From the NCBI RefSeq assembly GCF_014905175.1, contig NC_057790.1:11062469-11126468 (forward strand): a DNA stretch of 64,000 bases. Direction: 5' to 3'. Positions 34,453 to 46,396 of this stretch are shown here, piece after piece. Source of the stretch: Aphidius gifuensis (lineage: Eukaryota > Arthropoda > Insecta > Hymenoptera > Braconidae). Made by a program: the position numbers and the translations under genes. The first letter of the stretch is position 1. Every line of letters starts with the position of its first letter. A model generated the notes under the pieces. It was given only the letters and a program-made list of their open reading frames with translations. It had not been told where the DNA came from and made no database searches.

Positions 34453-35010
34453 TTAACATCTCTTGATGCCAAATCGGGCAATACGAAGACCATGCTTATT
34501 ACCACCAAGGCTTTTGGTAAAAATATCTGCCATCAAATCAGCAGTTGGTTGATAATAAAGAGCAATTTGACCACTTCTAATTGCCTCTCGTATTAAATGA
34601 TGACGCAAGTCAATATGCTTGCTTCTGTTATGAAAAACAGGAGTTTTGGCTTATTTCTGAGCACCTTGATTAACATTAACAATTGGCATTACCAATGGTT
34701 CAATTAATTTTAATTCACCTATCAAGTTATTCAGATATATAGCCTCCTTTGAAGCTTTTGTTAGGCTCATATATTCAGCCTCAGTGGATGATAGTGCAAC
34801 AGTACGTTGCTTCTTTGCTTTCCAAGAAACAGCACCAACGGATAAAACAAATACAAAACCAGTATAAGATCTTCTATCCTTAACACATCCACCCCAGTCA
34901 GCATCAACAAAACCAGTAAGTTGATCATCATCCGTATTGAAACATATGCCATAATCTGAGGTACCTTTCAAGGATCTCAATACACGTTTCGCTGCAGTCC
35001 AGTGCTCCAG
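34453..35010 (-). pseudogene. Copia retrotransposon RNase H, 3' end of Pol
   Basis: The minus-strand frame gives HWTAAKRVLRSLKGT, LTGFVDADWGG..DRRSYTGF, VSWKAKKQRTVALSSTEAEY, then NQGAQK, a TAA at 34651-34653, and in the same frame AKTPVFHNRSKHIDLRHH and PTADLMADIFTKSL before the final stop at 34453. This is the RNase H end of Ty1/Copia Pol, which degrades RNA in the RNA-DNA hybrid. The acidic residues D (FVDADWGG) and E (TEAEY) remain. A single nonsense codon where leucine is common in the family (QKLAK) separates two otherwise intact halves. Everything upstream of 35010 is missing. Confidence 0.85.
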
Positions 35011-35375
35011 CTAATGACAATTATTAAAAATAATGTAAAACTTCTTTAGAATGGGTAGTTAGAAAAAAAAACAAAAGATAGGTGCAACGAAAGTAACGCA
35101 ATAAAGGTAGTCAATTATGATTAATTTATTAATTTAATTATATATCTATCTTTTGTTTTTTCCTATTTACTGTTTATTTTCCTGACTACGATAGATTGAA
35201 TTATTTCATTGAACATCAGACAAATGAACAGGTAAGCAATACTTTTAATATAAATTATTTTCATTAAAATATTATAGATTCAGTTAAAAATAATTATTTA
35301 TCACAATGAATGAAATATAAATTGAAACCATCAAAAAAATTAATTAATGATATAATGAGAACACAATGTACATAA

Positions 35376-36135
35376 GCACAAAAATATACTGGACAATTTC
35401 CATCACCAATATCATTAGCAATACCAAACAAACTCAATGCTTTACATCAAAAGTATCATGCAGCATCATAAAAATACATTATCTGGTTATTGTTTACCAG
35501 ATCCATATTGATTGCCAAAATTACGTAAATTGAAAAACTTATGAGTTCATTACGTGATCTAAGTTTCCCACTTCTTGAGCTACTAGAAGTTATATCAACA
35601 ATACCTGGTAGTATACCAATATCAGTTGAAAAAAATACGTAAATTAGTAGCACTTTATGAAAGAAAGTGTTCACAAAATAAAAATGAGCTAATATCACGT
35701 AGTATTAAACGTGTTACAATTACTGCATTACAAAAACGTCAATTTCGAAAATTCTTAACGTTTCGTTGAAGAAATGGTTCTATTGAGGATAAAATATATC
35801 GTTATTTAGAACCAAGCTGTGCATTTCAACTTGAATTAAATCGTATGAAAGCATATGATCTTGAGGCGTTACCAACATCAAATCAAAAAAAGCATTTATA
35901 TCTTGGACAAGCTGAAGTACGAAAAGGACAGCAAATAACTGATTATATATTTTTCATACGTTCAATAATGAGTCATTCGGATTTATTAAAAAAATAGATC
36001 TAGTTTTGATTATGTACGTAATGAAGGTGCACGTGTATTACTTAAAGCAAAATTAGAAAATACGCGAAAATATATTAACACGAGTATACGAAAAATTCTA
36101 CCTATTTTTGAATTTTATTTTCATGGTGTCAGGGG
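35376..36135 (+). pseudogene. Acetyl-CoA carboxylase retrocopy fragment
   Basis: Acetyl-CoA carboxylase makes malonyl-CoA for fatty-acid synthesis. Plus-strand pieces in several frames match its insect sequence in order: TGQFPSP..IPNKLNALHQKYHA, NTLSGYCLPDPY, SSLRDLSFPLLELLEVIST, GSIPISVEK, then KFLTFR, EDKIYRYLEP..AFQLELNRMKAYDL, ALPTSNQKKHLYLGQAEV, TDYIFFIRSIMSHSDLL and SFDYVRNEGARVLLKA. This covers the biotin-carrier linker region and, after an internal deletion, part of the central region. Many stops and frameshifts and no introns indicate a decayed, probably processed, copy. The functional gene is elsewhere. Confidence 0.8.
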
Positions 36136-36925
36136 GATAAAAAAACTACATAAAAATAGTTCAGGCTATGAAATATTGGACTGAAATAATTTATTTTAAT
36201 TGTTTTTCAAGTAAATAAACACTCCAATGAGTTGACGATGCCCCACAATACAAGTAAAATCTATCTATTCATTTTAACTAGCCTCATACGTATTGCTTTA
36301 TTGAAAAAATAAAAAAACCACATAAAAATAGTTGAGGCTATGGAATATTAATACAAAATAATCATTTTTCATTGTTTTTTAAGTAAATCAACATTCTAGA
36401 AAATTTGGTGACCAGAAAACCTAAGCCCCCAGAGACCCCTTATTCATCCCCGCCTCCATTTAGCTATAGTCAGTTGTTGAATTTACAAGGTAATATGGTT
36501 TTCTTTGAATTTTTCCAATTTCTTTGAATAATAATGAGTAATATAAATTGTCTGTATCATCATTATTAGTATTATTTGGACTATAATTTTCGGTTAAAAA
36601 AAAACTCACGGAAAAAACCGCGCGACGCGCGGGTATGCCCTAGTGTATTAAAAAATAATTAATTTTTTGAAATCTTATTTCTTTAAAAGGAAGAAAAATT
36701 GAGTTTAGACGTCAGATCCGGTAACGGATCTGGGCAGGTATCCATTTAGGAGTATAGATTAGTATAGATTAATTTAAATGCGAGTATTTATATATTTATT
36801 TATTCATTATTATATATATATGCCGTTGTATATATTAATATATGTACAAGTATTTTATTTGTATTTATTGGTTATGCTTGCATTTGTTAGGCGAAGTAAA
36901 GTTCATATTGTACTTATATATGTAT
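36136..36925. other. AT-rich spacer without a gene
   Basis: No coding motif. Contains two diverged copies of AAAAACTACATAAAAATAGTT..AGGCTATG..AATATT at about 36135-36190 and 36305-36360, followed in both cases by TTTTTCAAGTAAAT-like sequence, so a ~165-base tandem duplication. Confidence 0.5.
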
Positions 36926-37611
36926 TAGACCGTTTCAAAAAGAAAAAAAAAATTTTTTTTTCTCTCCCACCTCCTAAAATCTTAGTATTCAACAAGACAA
37001 ACAATCTACTATTTTCGATTTTTGTTTTTTTTTTTTTTTTAATGTCACTCATCGACAAAGAAAACAGCATTTATTCGGTTATAAAAAAATTGAACAAATA
37101 ACACTGTTTTTTTTTCAGTGTTTCAAAAAATCATAACTTTCAAAATAATCAATATATTTGAATTCAAGATGATTATTTAGAAAGCTGTATTAAAAAGCTT
37201 TAGACAATATATCTTATATGCCGAATTTCTATTTTTTAATGAATGCTCAGAGGTCTTCGAATAAATAAATTATCGTTTTTTTAGAAATAAACGTTCACAA
37301 AGTTTTCTAGCCGCGAAACAGTTGATTGAAAATTTTTTTTTCAATATGTATTTTAAAGCTTTTTTTTTACGCTTTCAAATGGTCGTAATTCCAAGTCTCT
37401 AGCTTGAAAATTGATGAAGTTATGAACAAAAGTATAAAATGAACACTCTGCTTACATGTATTTTAAATGGAAAATATTCAAAGTCGATGAGCGACATTAA
37501 AAAAAAAAAAAAAAAATATCGAAAATAGTAGATTATTTGTCTTGTTGAATACTAAGATTTTAGGGGGTGGGAGAGAAAAAAAAAAATTTTTTTTTTTTTT
37601 GAAACGGTCTA
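36926..37611. mobile_element. hAT-like foldback element (686 bp) with 8-bp target duplication
   Basis: Arms of about 130 bp begin TAGACCGTTTCAAAAA and run through TCTCTCCCACC, CTTAGTATTCAACAAGAC and AATGTCACTCATCGAC, closing in reverse with GAAACGGTCTA. Perfect 8-bp duplications ATATGTAT flank it at 36918-36925 and 37612-37619. The arms differ by only a few bases plus homopolymer length. The open frame at 36778-37101 is a by-product of the arm. Confidence 0.85.
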
Positions 37612-37619
37612 ATATGTAT

Positions 37620-38690
37620 ACATGCATAATGCATATGCAAGTATTTTTCATTTACATTCATTTACAAAATTAATATACCTATTACCATTGTTTATATAAA
37701 ATAATATTTCCTAAACTTAAAACAAAATATTGAATTATTATACAATAATAATTTATTTATAATATTGACGAATTTCATGTTTTAAAAAAAGAGAAATAGA
37801 CATTGATGTGTTAGTTTGAAAAAGAAAATCATTATTGTAATTGTACAATAATTTTACAATATAATTTATTTATACTTTTTAATCAAAGTAATCAAAGGAA
37901 ATATGGTAAACTTGATAAATATATATATTTATAATTATTAAGTTTATTATAGTATTAAAAGGTACTTTTTAGTTTAAAAAATAATTTTTCATTTAAACTA
38001 AAAAGTACCTTTTTTTAATAAGTATAATATATTACGTATAAAAAAACACAGTGATATTCAAAGTTTTAATATCGATATTATTAAGATCTAACTAAATATT
38101 ATATTTCATCTGTCGATATTTATTGATTTCCAATTATTCAAGTTCGTTTAACATACTAAATACGAAATAGTGTTTGTAAAATATAATTTGGGAACTGAAC
38201 TATCGAGGTGCTGTAATGTATAGATACACGGCGTATAAAAGTAAAGACGTATTAATATGAAAAAAAAATTAAAAATATTAATAAAACAAATACAAATCTA
38301 TTATATCGACACTTTCAGAGGATATTATCATATCCCAGACAACATGTTTTTTTATCGGTTTTTATAGAAAATTTTCTCACGATTACAGGAAAAATACGGA
38401 AAAAACTCCTACACATGCGCAAAGTGGTTAAAAATGGAGTTGAAGTATAGAAAAAACGGCTATTTATCGGTTATATATTTTATAGTTATCAAAATAACGA
38501 TTCATTCTAAAATTTATTAATATCAATCAATAAAGCTCGTGGAAGTGAAAAAAATGTTTCGATAAAAATTTAGATAATAATTTATAAATTTCAATATATA
38601 TATATTTTTTTTGCAAATATAGAAATGGCAGTCAATAAAACTCTTCGAGTAAAACAGAAAGTCAAAATCAAAATTTCGATATATTAAATT
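37620..38690. other. AT-rich spacer without a gene
   Basis: No gene. A 25-bp perfect-looking inverted repeat around 37959-38012 (AAAAGGTACTTTTTAGTTTA against its complement) forms a hairpin. Confidence 0.5.
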
Positions 38691-38699
38691 TTTTTTTTT

Positions 38700-39065
38700 T
38701 TTTTTTTCAACCGCTAGATTTTTAACTGAGTTACTAGATTCTTTACTTAGCCGCTAGACTTTTTACTCAGTCTCCGTTATAGCCAAATATATTTTTATCA
38801 GCTTTATTTTCCCCTCAGCTACATCTTTTCCTTAGCTAAATTTTTTCCTTAGCTAGATTTTTTACTTAGCTACATTTTTTACTTAGCTGTTTGATCTTTT
38901 ACTTAGTCTTAATTATAACTAAACACACAATATCTACATAATTTTACCAGCTCGATTATTGCCTCAGCGACATTTTTTCCTTAGCTGAATTTTCCTTTAG
39001 CTATATTTTTTACTTAGTCTCAATTATAGCCAAACAAACAATACCTACATATTTTTACCAGCCGT
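38700..39065. repeat. TTTACTTAGCT repeat, long copy
   Basis: Seven or more variants of TTTACTTAGCTxxATTTTT, along with AATTATAGCCAAACAAACAA and ATTTTACCAGC. Related to 440-570 and 54215-54285. Two internal copies about 120 bases apart (38888 and 39010) are near-identical. Confidence 0.6.
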
Positions 39066-39417
39066 TTGGAATATATTAAAAAAATTTTATTTGAACTTTT
39101 TTTTCTACTTCATCTGTTTTATCAATCGTTATTATTAAATTAAGAACAATAATCGATATATAGAAATTCTAAAATCATTGATTATTGAAAATTACTGAAC
39201 AACAATAATTATATGAAAATAAAAAAAAACGTTGCCCCCACTCTCAAGACGTTTCATGTCGTACATACGGATATGTGCATGTATGCATAGTTATCGATTT
39301 TTTTCTTGTCCGTGCGTGTGCTTGTTCTTTTTTTTTTTAATTCTCCCTTAGCTACATATAAGTTGTAACTGATTTTTCCACCGATAAAGTAAAAGCCTCA
39401 GTTACTATGGGATCAAC

Positions 39418-40340
39418 GAGGATTTCTCACCATCCTCCTCTCTTACCGCCAGGAGGGAGCCAGCTGGTATATAACGGCAACCAACGGACCGTGGGGTAGT
39501 TCGGCTATTTCAGTAGCGACTAGTTCAGTAAGAAATGGTAGAGGGGCGCGGTCCACCATATTAGTTCCAAAACGTCACTCTGGCACCATTACTAAAATGT
39601 ATATCGTTTTTAGTATTACCGTGATCATTAACTTTGGTTTAACTCACTCGCACAACCTAAGTCGATACGAGGACGAGGATATTTGTTCCTCGCAGGCTTT
39701 ACCAATTATCCTCCCGTTGCCTAATCACTCTAGTGCACCAAGTAGTTGGACACAAAGTTCATCCGCAGCTTCTTCGGTGGTACGCCGGACCACTCTGTGC
39801 ATTCGACTACTTGATTATAGGTGACCCTGACAGCAAGTAACCACATTAGTGCGAGAGAGCGAGTGATATACAACGTCCTACCTATGTAGCGTAGCGACAT
39901 TATAAATCACACCCGGGAGCATGCACCACGCATCGGGAGCTTGGTTGGACTCATCAGTGACATCAACTAGTTCCAACCTAGGACCCAGTCGACGTCATCG
40001 TCTAAGTCGGCTAACTCCACAAAGGAGTCATGCCAGCTTCACCAATGATATCAACTAGCTCCTCCATAGGAGCATGTCGACATCACCAAGTCACCAGCCA
40101 ACTCCACCAAGGAGTCAGCTAGCTTCATCGGAAGCCAACCACGGACTGTCACCAGTCCTGGTGCCATCGGCCAGCTCCGAGAGCCGGCCGACGACTGGCA
40201 GTGAAATGCCAGCGATCACCAGTTTTATGGACTCTCTATCCCCACTCCCGTTTGACCCACTCCATACGACCATCTGTGCGCACACCTCGATGCGACTCTC
40301 CGGTGGGAGTGTCGAAGTAGGGGATACGAATCTGTCGTAG
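39418..40340 (+). other. GC-richer block, possible LTR-retroelement fragment
   Basis: Base composition rises sharply against its surroundings. The block contains GGTAGAGGGGCGCGGTCCAC at about 39538, repeated in reverse at about 51520. TAGGTGACCCTGACAGC at about 39820 resembles a retroelement primer-binding region. Open frames (for example 40074-40340 on plus and 40115-40366 on minus) are serine/proline-rich, overlap one another and show no domain, so I do not call a protein. Confidence 0.35.
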
Positions 40341-40699
40341 CCAGGGTAGGAATCCGGATTATCCACTCGTGGTGGATGTCTACCAAGTCAACACTGACAT
40401 TCAGGCGAAAATGGATGTCACTACCGAGGCTACTTATAAACTGGTGGTATTAATTAGCGTCGTGGTCAATACTTACTCCTTAGACCAGACCTCTAATTAT
40501 TTTCGGGAGCGCGAGATCTGCCAAATCTCGTTACGAAGTATATATATATACATGTTTCAATTTTCGATTTATTTATATGCAAGAAGATTTGTTATTTCTT
40601 ATATATAATTAATATCGTTATTATTTCATCATTCACGGTTAAATGAAAATATGTAGAAGAATTATACAGGTGTGTGAACCTGGCCTGCATGAGTCCTAG

Positions 40700-41160
40700 A
40701 AAAATTATCTAGAATATACTCATTAGAAGCGTCTTAATTTGTACCATTTTGCACCGCAATTGTTTTGATTTGTACCTTAAAATTAAAGAGTGGAGAAAGG
40801 GTTAAAACCGATTTTTTTTCTAGATGACTCAGGGGGAAAAAAAATTGCTACAGACGCAGAATAATTTGTACTAAAGCCCTGAATTTGTACCTCAAAAATA
40901 ACAACAAAAAAAAAAATTATTTACTCCAAAACGTTAATCAACAATTGAATATCTGCTTTAATTATTGAGGTACACATTCCATTCTAGCTCACGTTCTACT
41001 CTTTAAAATAAAAAATAAATTATTTAAAAATATTTTTGAGGCACCATGCGATCGTTAATGAAAATTTTTAATCAACAATTGCATGGTGCCTTTAAAAATC
41101 AATATTTTCAAATAATTTTTAAAAAAATTATCATTTTCACGATAACGCTTGCGATACATG
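40700..41160. repeat. Repeat with GGCACCATGC hairpin and AATTTGTACC motifs
   Basis: Several AATTTGTACC words precede a hairpin in which GGCACCATGCGATCGTTAAT at 41041 faces ACAATTGCATGGTGCC at 41078. The same elements recur at 48960-49440, where the hairpin reads GGCGCCATGCAATTGTTAAT. Confidence 0.65.
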
Positions 41161-41859
41161 TTAATAATATTATAATAAAAAGCTCCTAATTTTTTTTTTT
41201 TTTTTTTTTTTTTATCCAGCAAATTATTCAACTTTATACTTTAAAATTTTGCTATTTTTTTTTATATTTCACTTCTTTTGATTATTAAAGCTATGATAAA
41301 AAAATAAACAGCTCATCTAAAATTGAGGCTTCCAGGGACATCAATTGTAAATTTATGTTTTGTTTGTATTTAAGTACATATTTTATATTTCAGTGACAAA
41401 TACCCTCTAAAAAGTTAGGGAATATATCAACAAAATCCTAAAATTTCAACTCTACCCAAAGATTTTTTTTTTATTATACCATCAAAATCAAATGTATCAT
41501 TATTCCAATATTCTTACTGATGATATAATGAAATAAAATCTGATTTAGTTCGTAACAGACTTTCATTTGATGAAACATTTGTTCTAGCTTCTTTTATAGT
41601 TATTTTCAAGTTGTACAAGAATACGTGGCTACAAAAGATTCATTCATACCTATTCTTTTGCTCCTTCACAGTAAAAAAAAAATGTAAAATGTAAAAAAAA
41701 TGTAAATGTTAAAATAAAAATGTCAAATTTTTTACATTTTTCTAAGTGTTAAGAAGAAGACTATACAAATTAATTTAAAGTAATTAAAAAATTTAAATTC
41801 TATTGAGAAATATTAAAATATTAAATAATTAAACTTACAAATGATTTGAATACAAAAAT

Positions 41860-42075
41860 ATTCTAAGTTTTAATTCAGAAATAATTAAATTTTTTAAGTC
41901 AAAATTCAGACATTGTAAAATTTTCCAAGTTTTAATTTGAAAATATTAAAATTTTTTAAGTTTTAATTCAGAAAAATAACAATATTTCTAAGTCTTTATT
42001 CGGAAAATTAATAATATTCTAAGTTTCAACTCAGAAATAATTTAATTTTCTAAGTCTTTATTTGAAGAATAAAGC
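41860..42075. repeat. Degenerate ~33-bp tandem repeat (TTCTAAGTTTTAATTCAGAA)
   Basis: About seven diverged units of TCTAAGTTTTAATTCAGAAA followed by an AATATTAAA-type spacer. A CACAGTAAAAAA-type MITE terminus lies upstream at about 41669. Confidence 0.65.
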
Positions 42076-42764
42076 TTCGGCGATTAAGTAGAACTTGATT
42101 AGAGCTGGAAGAGCTAGTTATGGTGCAGAGACTGCAAACCAAGTGAAGTGAAAAATCTAGATCGATTAAGTTTGGGACTCAATCAGCCCTTAGAAAAGTG
42201 GGGATCTTTCGGAGACGTTCGGTTTTCTCCTGGTCCATTTCCTATTTTCCTTAGTCTACTTATTTTCTATTGGTCAGCCCAAAAGCGTGATCTTTGCTGA
42301 CTAATTAAAAATATTTCTAATTGAAATTTTATAACATGAGTGGTATCAAGAGAATCCTTGTAATTTGACGATTCTGTTGATATCACTCATTTTACTAATT
42401 TATCTTTTAAATCAACTAATAAAATTAGTGGTATTGCCGCTTGGCATTAGTACCGGCTCAAGAAAAATCATTGAGGGGGCAACGTCTCTGGCTCCCCAGA
42501 ATGTATTACTTTTCTATTACGTAAGATGGAGCTCAGGGTATCGAAATATACCATGAATATATAATAAGATTAAAATATTTAAAAAATAAAAAATAAAAAA
42601 TAGAATAATTAGTGTGCCTACCGCAGGACATTACAAAATGTTAAATTTAAACATTATTTAAAATTTTTTTTTCAAACTAAAAAATGAAAAACGAAATTAC
42701 ATTGTTTTCCAATCATTTCATCGTTAATAAACTATTTATGGTAATTCCATTTTTAAAATGCAAC

Positions 42765-42844
42765 ACGGCTCCAGCCGGTGTATTGAAAGTTTTTAATTTT
42801 CAAAGATAAAGCGGACCTCAGGCCCCAACAAACGTTACCGGGTC
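42765..42844 (-). mobile_element. Terminal fragment of Helitron-like repeat
   Basis: Reverse complement of the family left end: GACCCGGTAACGTTTGTTGG at 42844 down, with CACCGGCTGGAGCC near 42770. The remainder of the element is missing. Confidence 0.6.
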
Positions 42845-43483
42845 TTCTTATAAATTAATTGTTTAAATAATTGATTGTTCGAATAGTGTTTATCAGAATC
42901 AAAGTCACTTTTTACATCTGTAAGTAAATTACTGACTTCAATGTGGACACATTTTGTTGTCATAGCAACTTTATAGGCTATTTTGAAATATAAAATGACA
43001 ATATTTTATTCTCAACAAGTATTGTCGAGTTCTCTGCACGATTTACTATGCGCCGGCGTATTTTATATTTGTTTGCGAGATATTTTGATATATATTTATT
43101 TTTATCTTTTTCTCTACTTCTATTGCTTTCTAAATATAACAGCGTAATTTAAAATAGCCGAATGAGAATGTTCTCATCCGTTGGAAAATCTTTATAGAAC
43201 ATATAACTTTGTTGGCTTTACAGCAACTAAGTTTGTAATTTTCTATTTAAACAGTTAAGCATTAAGTTTGACCCCAGTATAAGAAGTTGTATGTATTGTT
43301 TGGCTTCCAAGAAAATATGAAAAATCGAAACAAAAAAAAGTGTGTGAATTGATACATAATACCTGCTGAGTCTTACAGAAAAAAAAATTTAGGAAATATT
43401 TTTTTTTTGTGGGCTTACCTTTCATAATAACCATCATTTGTTTACTTTGACCATATTTAAATAAGAAGTTTTTGATTTTCGCA
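42845..43483. other. Region upstream of the SMYD4-like gene
   Basis: AT-rich, no gene on the plus strand. It should contain the promoter and leader of the gene starting at 43484, but no clear core promoter element could be fixed by eye. Confidence 0.4.
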
Positions 43484-44822
43484 ATGGAGCAAATTTTAGA
43501 AAATTTGAGTGAAAAATTAAAAAATGCCAATGAGCATGAAAAACGTAATAAAGAATATTCTTCAATATCAACAGATGAAGAAAGAGTCAAGTTTACCATG
43601 GGATTAATTCATGAACACAATGTGCAGCTCTTGATGAAATTTGAAGAAAAAAGTGCAAGCCAATCTGTATTATATCGTAATGAGGGTAATAAACTTTTTA
43701 CTAGTCACAACTTGTCATTAAATAAAACAATTGAAATGTATACAAAAAGTATTGCGTTTGCACCGATTAGTTCAAAAGAATTGTCGATAGCATATGCAAA
43801 TAGATCGGCAGCTCTTTTTACAGCTAGGCTTTATAATGCCTGTCTCTTAGATATTGGTCGAGCATTGACACTTAACTATGAGCAACGACTACGAGTAAAG
43901 CTTTATGCTCGACGAGTAAAATGCTTGATAATGCTAAAAAAAAAATCAGATACGGAAGTAGATAAAGCTATTGAAGAAGCACGAATGTGGTTAGACAAAA
44001 TGGATATGAATAACCCAAAGAGATCAGTTATAGAGGAGACACTGACGAATCCAGAAAAAATAGTAACTATCGAGACAGAATTTGTTAAATGGGAAGAAGA
44101 AAATATTGTCCCAACATTCATGATAAAAATCAAGAAATAATAGGCGCTTCTTCCGCAGTTGAACTAAGATATTCTGACGAATTCGGTAAACACATTCTTG
44201 CAACGCGAGACATTAAACCTGGAGAAGTTCTTGCCCTTGAAGAATGCTATACTTCTGTATTGATTCCTGAAAAGTTTTACACAAACTGCTCATATTGTTT
44301 GACGCAAACTTGGTCATTGATTCCTTGTGATGCCTGTGTAACTGTACTTTATTGCAATGATGAGTGTAAAAATGCTGCATGGGAAGAGTTTCATGATATA
44401 GAATGCAAAGTTATTGGATCACTTGTTGGAGTGGGAATGAACAACTTAGGTTTGATGAGTTTAAGACTTGCTGTAAAAGCTTTGAAAGAAGCAAAAGTTT
44501 CAATAATTTAAAATTGCTCATTGATTTGGCGGATAATGCTAAAGATCCGAGAACTAACGGGTTTACGGATGGTAAGCTTGATGATACTAAGTACATTAGT
44601 GTTTACACACTTGCTAGGAATACTGAAAAACGGTCTATACCAGATCTTTTTGGAAGGTCTTTAAACGCAGTGTACATTGTTTATATGCTCGCAACAAGAA
44701 GCAAAATGTTTGGAAAAGTATTAAACAATAATCTTGAGAATCTAGTGAACAATCAGTTCGTGACATTTATCGGGGGGTTAATCATGAGACATCAGCAGAT
44801 TATCCCAAGTAACGTGCATAGT
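43484..44822 (+). CDS. SMYD4-like SET/MYND protein, first coding block, with two frameshifts
   Basis: SMYD proteins are SET-domain lysine methyltransferases with a MYND zinc finger; SMYD4-type members add N-terminal TPR repeats. The start MEQILENLSEKL follows an ATG at 43484. TPR-like sequence (YRNEGNKLF..YTKSIAFAP..SIAYANRSAALF) spans about residues 60-150. After a frame change near 44110-44130 comes LRYSDEFGKHILATRDIKPG (first SET piece) and a full MYND finger, NCSYCL..IPCDACVTVLYCNDECKNAAW with FHDIEC. A second change near 44490-44500 leads to SFNNLKLLIDLADNAKDP and ends SNVHS at the donor AGT|GTACGT (44823). Both shifts are in the same direction (one base missing each). Either the copy is a pseudogene or the assembly has indels in A-rich runs. 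Confidence 0.8.
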
Positions 44823-45569
44823 GTACGTATAATATATTACATATAGATATCATATAATGTGATATCACACTAGTTTATTTTCTACAATCCCTACTTTCTC
44901 ATTAGCTTTCTACTTTTTTTTTTTTTTTAATAAGCAGATAACACTAAGCTTACCTGTAATTTTTGTGAGGTTTTGAGCAAAATAATAAGTCTATTCAATT
45001 GAATAATAAATTTTTTGGGTGTTCTGATTTTAACTAATCACTGTATAGTTTCTTTCGGTCAAACGATGACAGCATTTGCGTACACTAAGTGTGAAGGCGT
45101 CAACTTCACTCAGCGATGCTCGTTTCCTTGCTAACCATAAAAAATAAAACACGAATTGATGTTTGTTTATCAATATCTTCAGAACGATATGACCTAAAAA
45201 ATTATAATTCCCATTGAAATTTCCTGTATAATTTCAAAAAAAGAATATCAGTTTTTGCGAAATTGGTGAGAATAGTTTAGTTTTATAATGGATCAAGTAA
45301 AAAACGGTTTTCAGTTTACGATGAGTTAAAAATTTCAATGTTTAGAAGTAATTATAGAAAATACGGGCGAGGAAAGTGAAACTCGTATTTCGGCTTTTCG
45401 TTTGATGATAAATTGATTATATTAAGTGAACGGTGCACATAGGTGAGAAAAAAGAATAAAGATATGCTCACACAGGATGTCAAGTTTATGATTTTACATT
45501 TTTAATTCTCTTAATTTTTTTATTCTACTCTCTTTTTTTCGTAACCGTCAATTACATTTTGCGTCAGCC

Positions 45570-45691
45570 ATGGATGTCGACTTTGGTAATGCGTTTAAGA
45601 TGTACCCGTACTCGAACCATGGCGTCGGTGGTCTGGATCGAACCTGTAAACTTTCTTTCACAAAGCCGAACCGTTACTGGAGTGCAATATG
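45570..45691 (+). CDS. Probable first coding exon of an unrecognised gene
   Basis: An ATG in good context (GTCAGCCATGG) opens a frame MDVDFGNAFKMYPYSNHGVG, followed by LDRTCKLSFTKPNRYWSAI, and a donor-like ATATG|GTTGGT at 45692. Codon use and composition stand out from the AT-rich surroundings. I do not recognise the family. If real, it starts a plus-strand gene inside the SMYD4-like intron, or belongs to a different locus brought in by rearrangement. The exon-like segments at 53841-54010 might be its continuation, but nothing links them directly. Confidence 0.4.
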
Positions 45692-45896
45692 GTTGGTTTT
45701 TATTATTGAAAAATATGTTTTATTTATATATTTAACTAGCTCATTCACCCAACTTTGGTAGGGATTTTTCTTTCGATTTCAGAGTTAATATCCGATGTAG
45801 TCAGTTGTCCAAAATTTGAAGATTGGCTGACTTCAGATAATATTTCTGATGTGAAATCGATAGTTTTATTTTCTTTCGAGTTTTTTTAATAATGAG

Positions 45897-46396
45897 CAGA
45901 GCCGGGAAGTTCGTCTGTTATTTCAGCTTGCCGTAAATACCATGGCAACATGGTGAAATATAGTTCAAAAAAAAGACGATCTGAACCTCGTACATGAAAA
46001 AGGCCTCAAAAAACGGCCTTATTTTTTTTTTGGCTTCTTAAAAATGGCCTTTATGGCCTTATATTTTGGCCTTAAAATGGCCTTATGGCCTTATTTTTTG
46101 GCTTCTTAAAAATTGCTTTAAAAAATGGCCTTTTGTTTTTTGCCCCTTTTGGCCATTTTTTGAGGCCCTTTTTAAGAGGCCAAAAAAAATAAGGCCATTT
46201 TCAAAGACATTTTAACGCCAAAAATATAAGGCCATTTTAAAGGGCCATTTTTAAGAGGCCAAAAAAAATAAGGCCATTTTTTGAGGCCATTTTTTCCATG
46301 TACGAGGTTCAGATCGTCTTTTTTTTAAACTATATTTCACCATGTTGCCATGGTATTTACGGCAAGCTGAAATAACAGACGAACTTCCCGGCTCTG
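45897..46396. mobile_element. hAT-like foldback element (500 bp) with ~100-bp near-perfect arms
   Basis: The ends CAGAGCCGGGAAGTTCG are perfectly inverted and the arms match over about 100 bases with a single clear mismatch. Perfect 8-bp duplications ATAATGAG flank it at 45889-45896 and 46397-46404, and the ends fit hAT YARNG (CAGAG). The centre is made of GGCCTTATTTTTTGG-type repeats in both orientations. The near-identity of the arms points to recent activity or conversion. Confidence 0.92.

Noticed and set aside
36778..37101. Plus-strand open frame of 107 residues
   Set aside because: Composed mostly of the foldback arm of the hAT element at 36926 and AT-rich flank.
40074..40366. Overlapping plus and minus open frames rich in serine and proline
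   Set aside because: Open on both strands because of composition; no domain and no start context.
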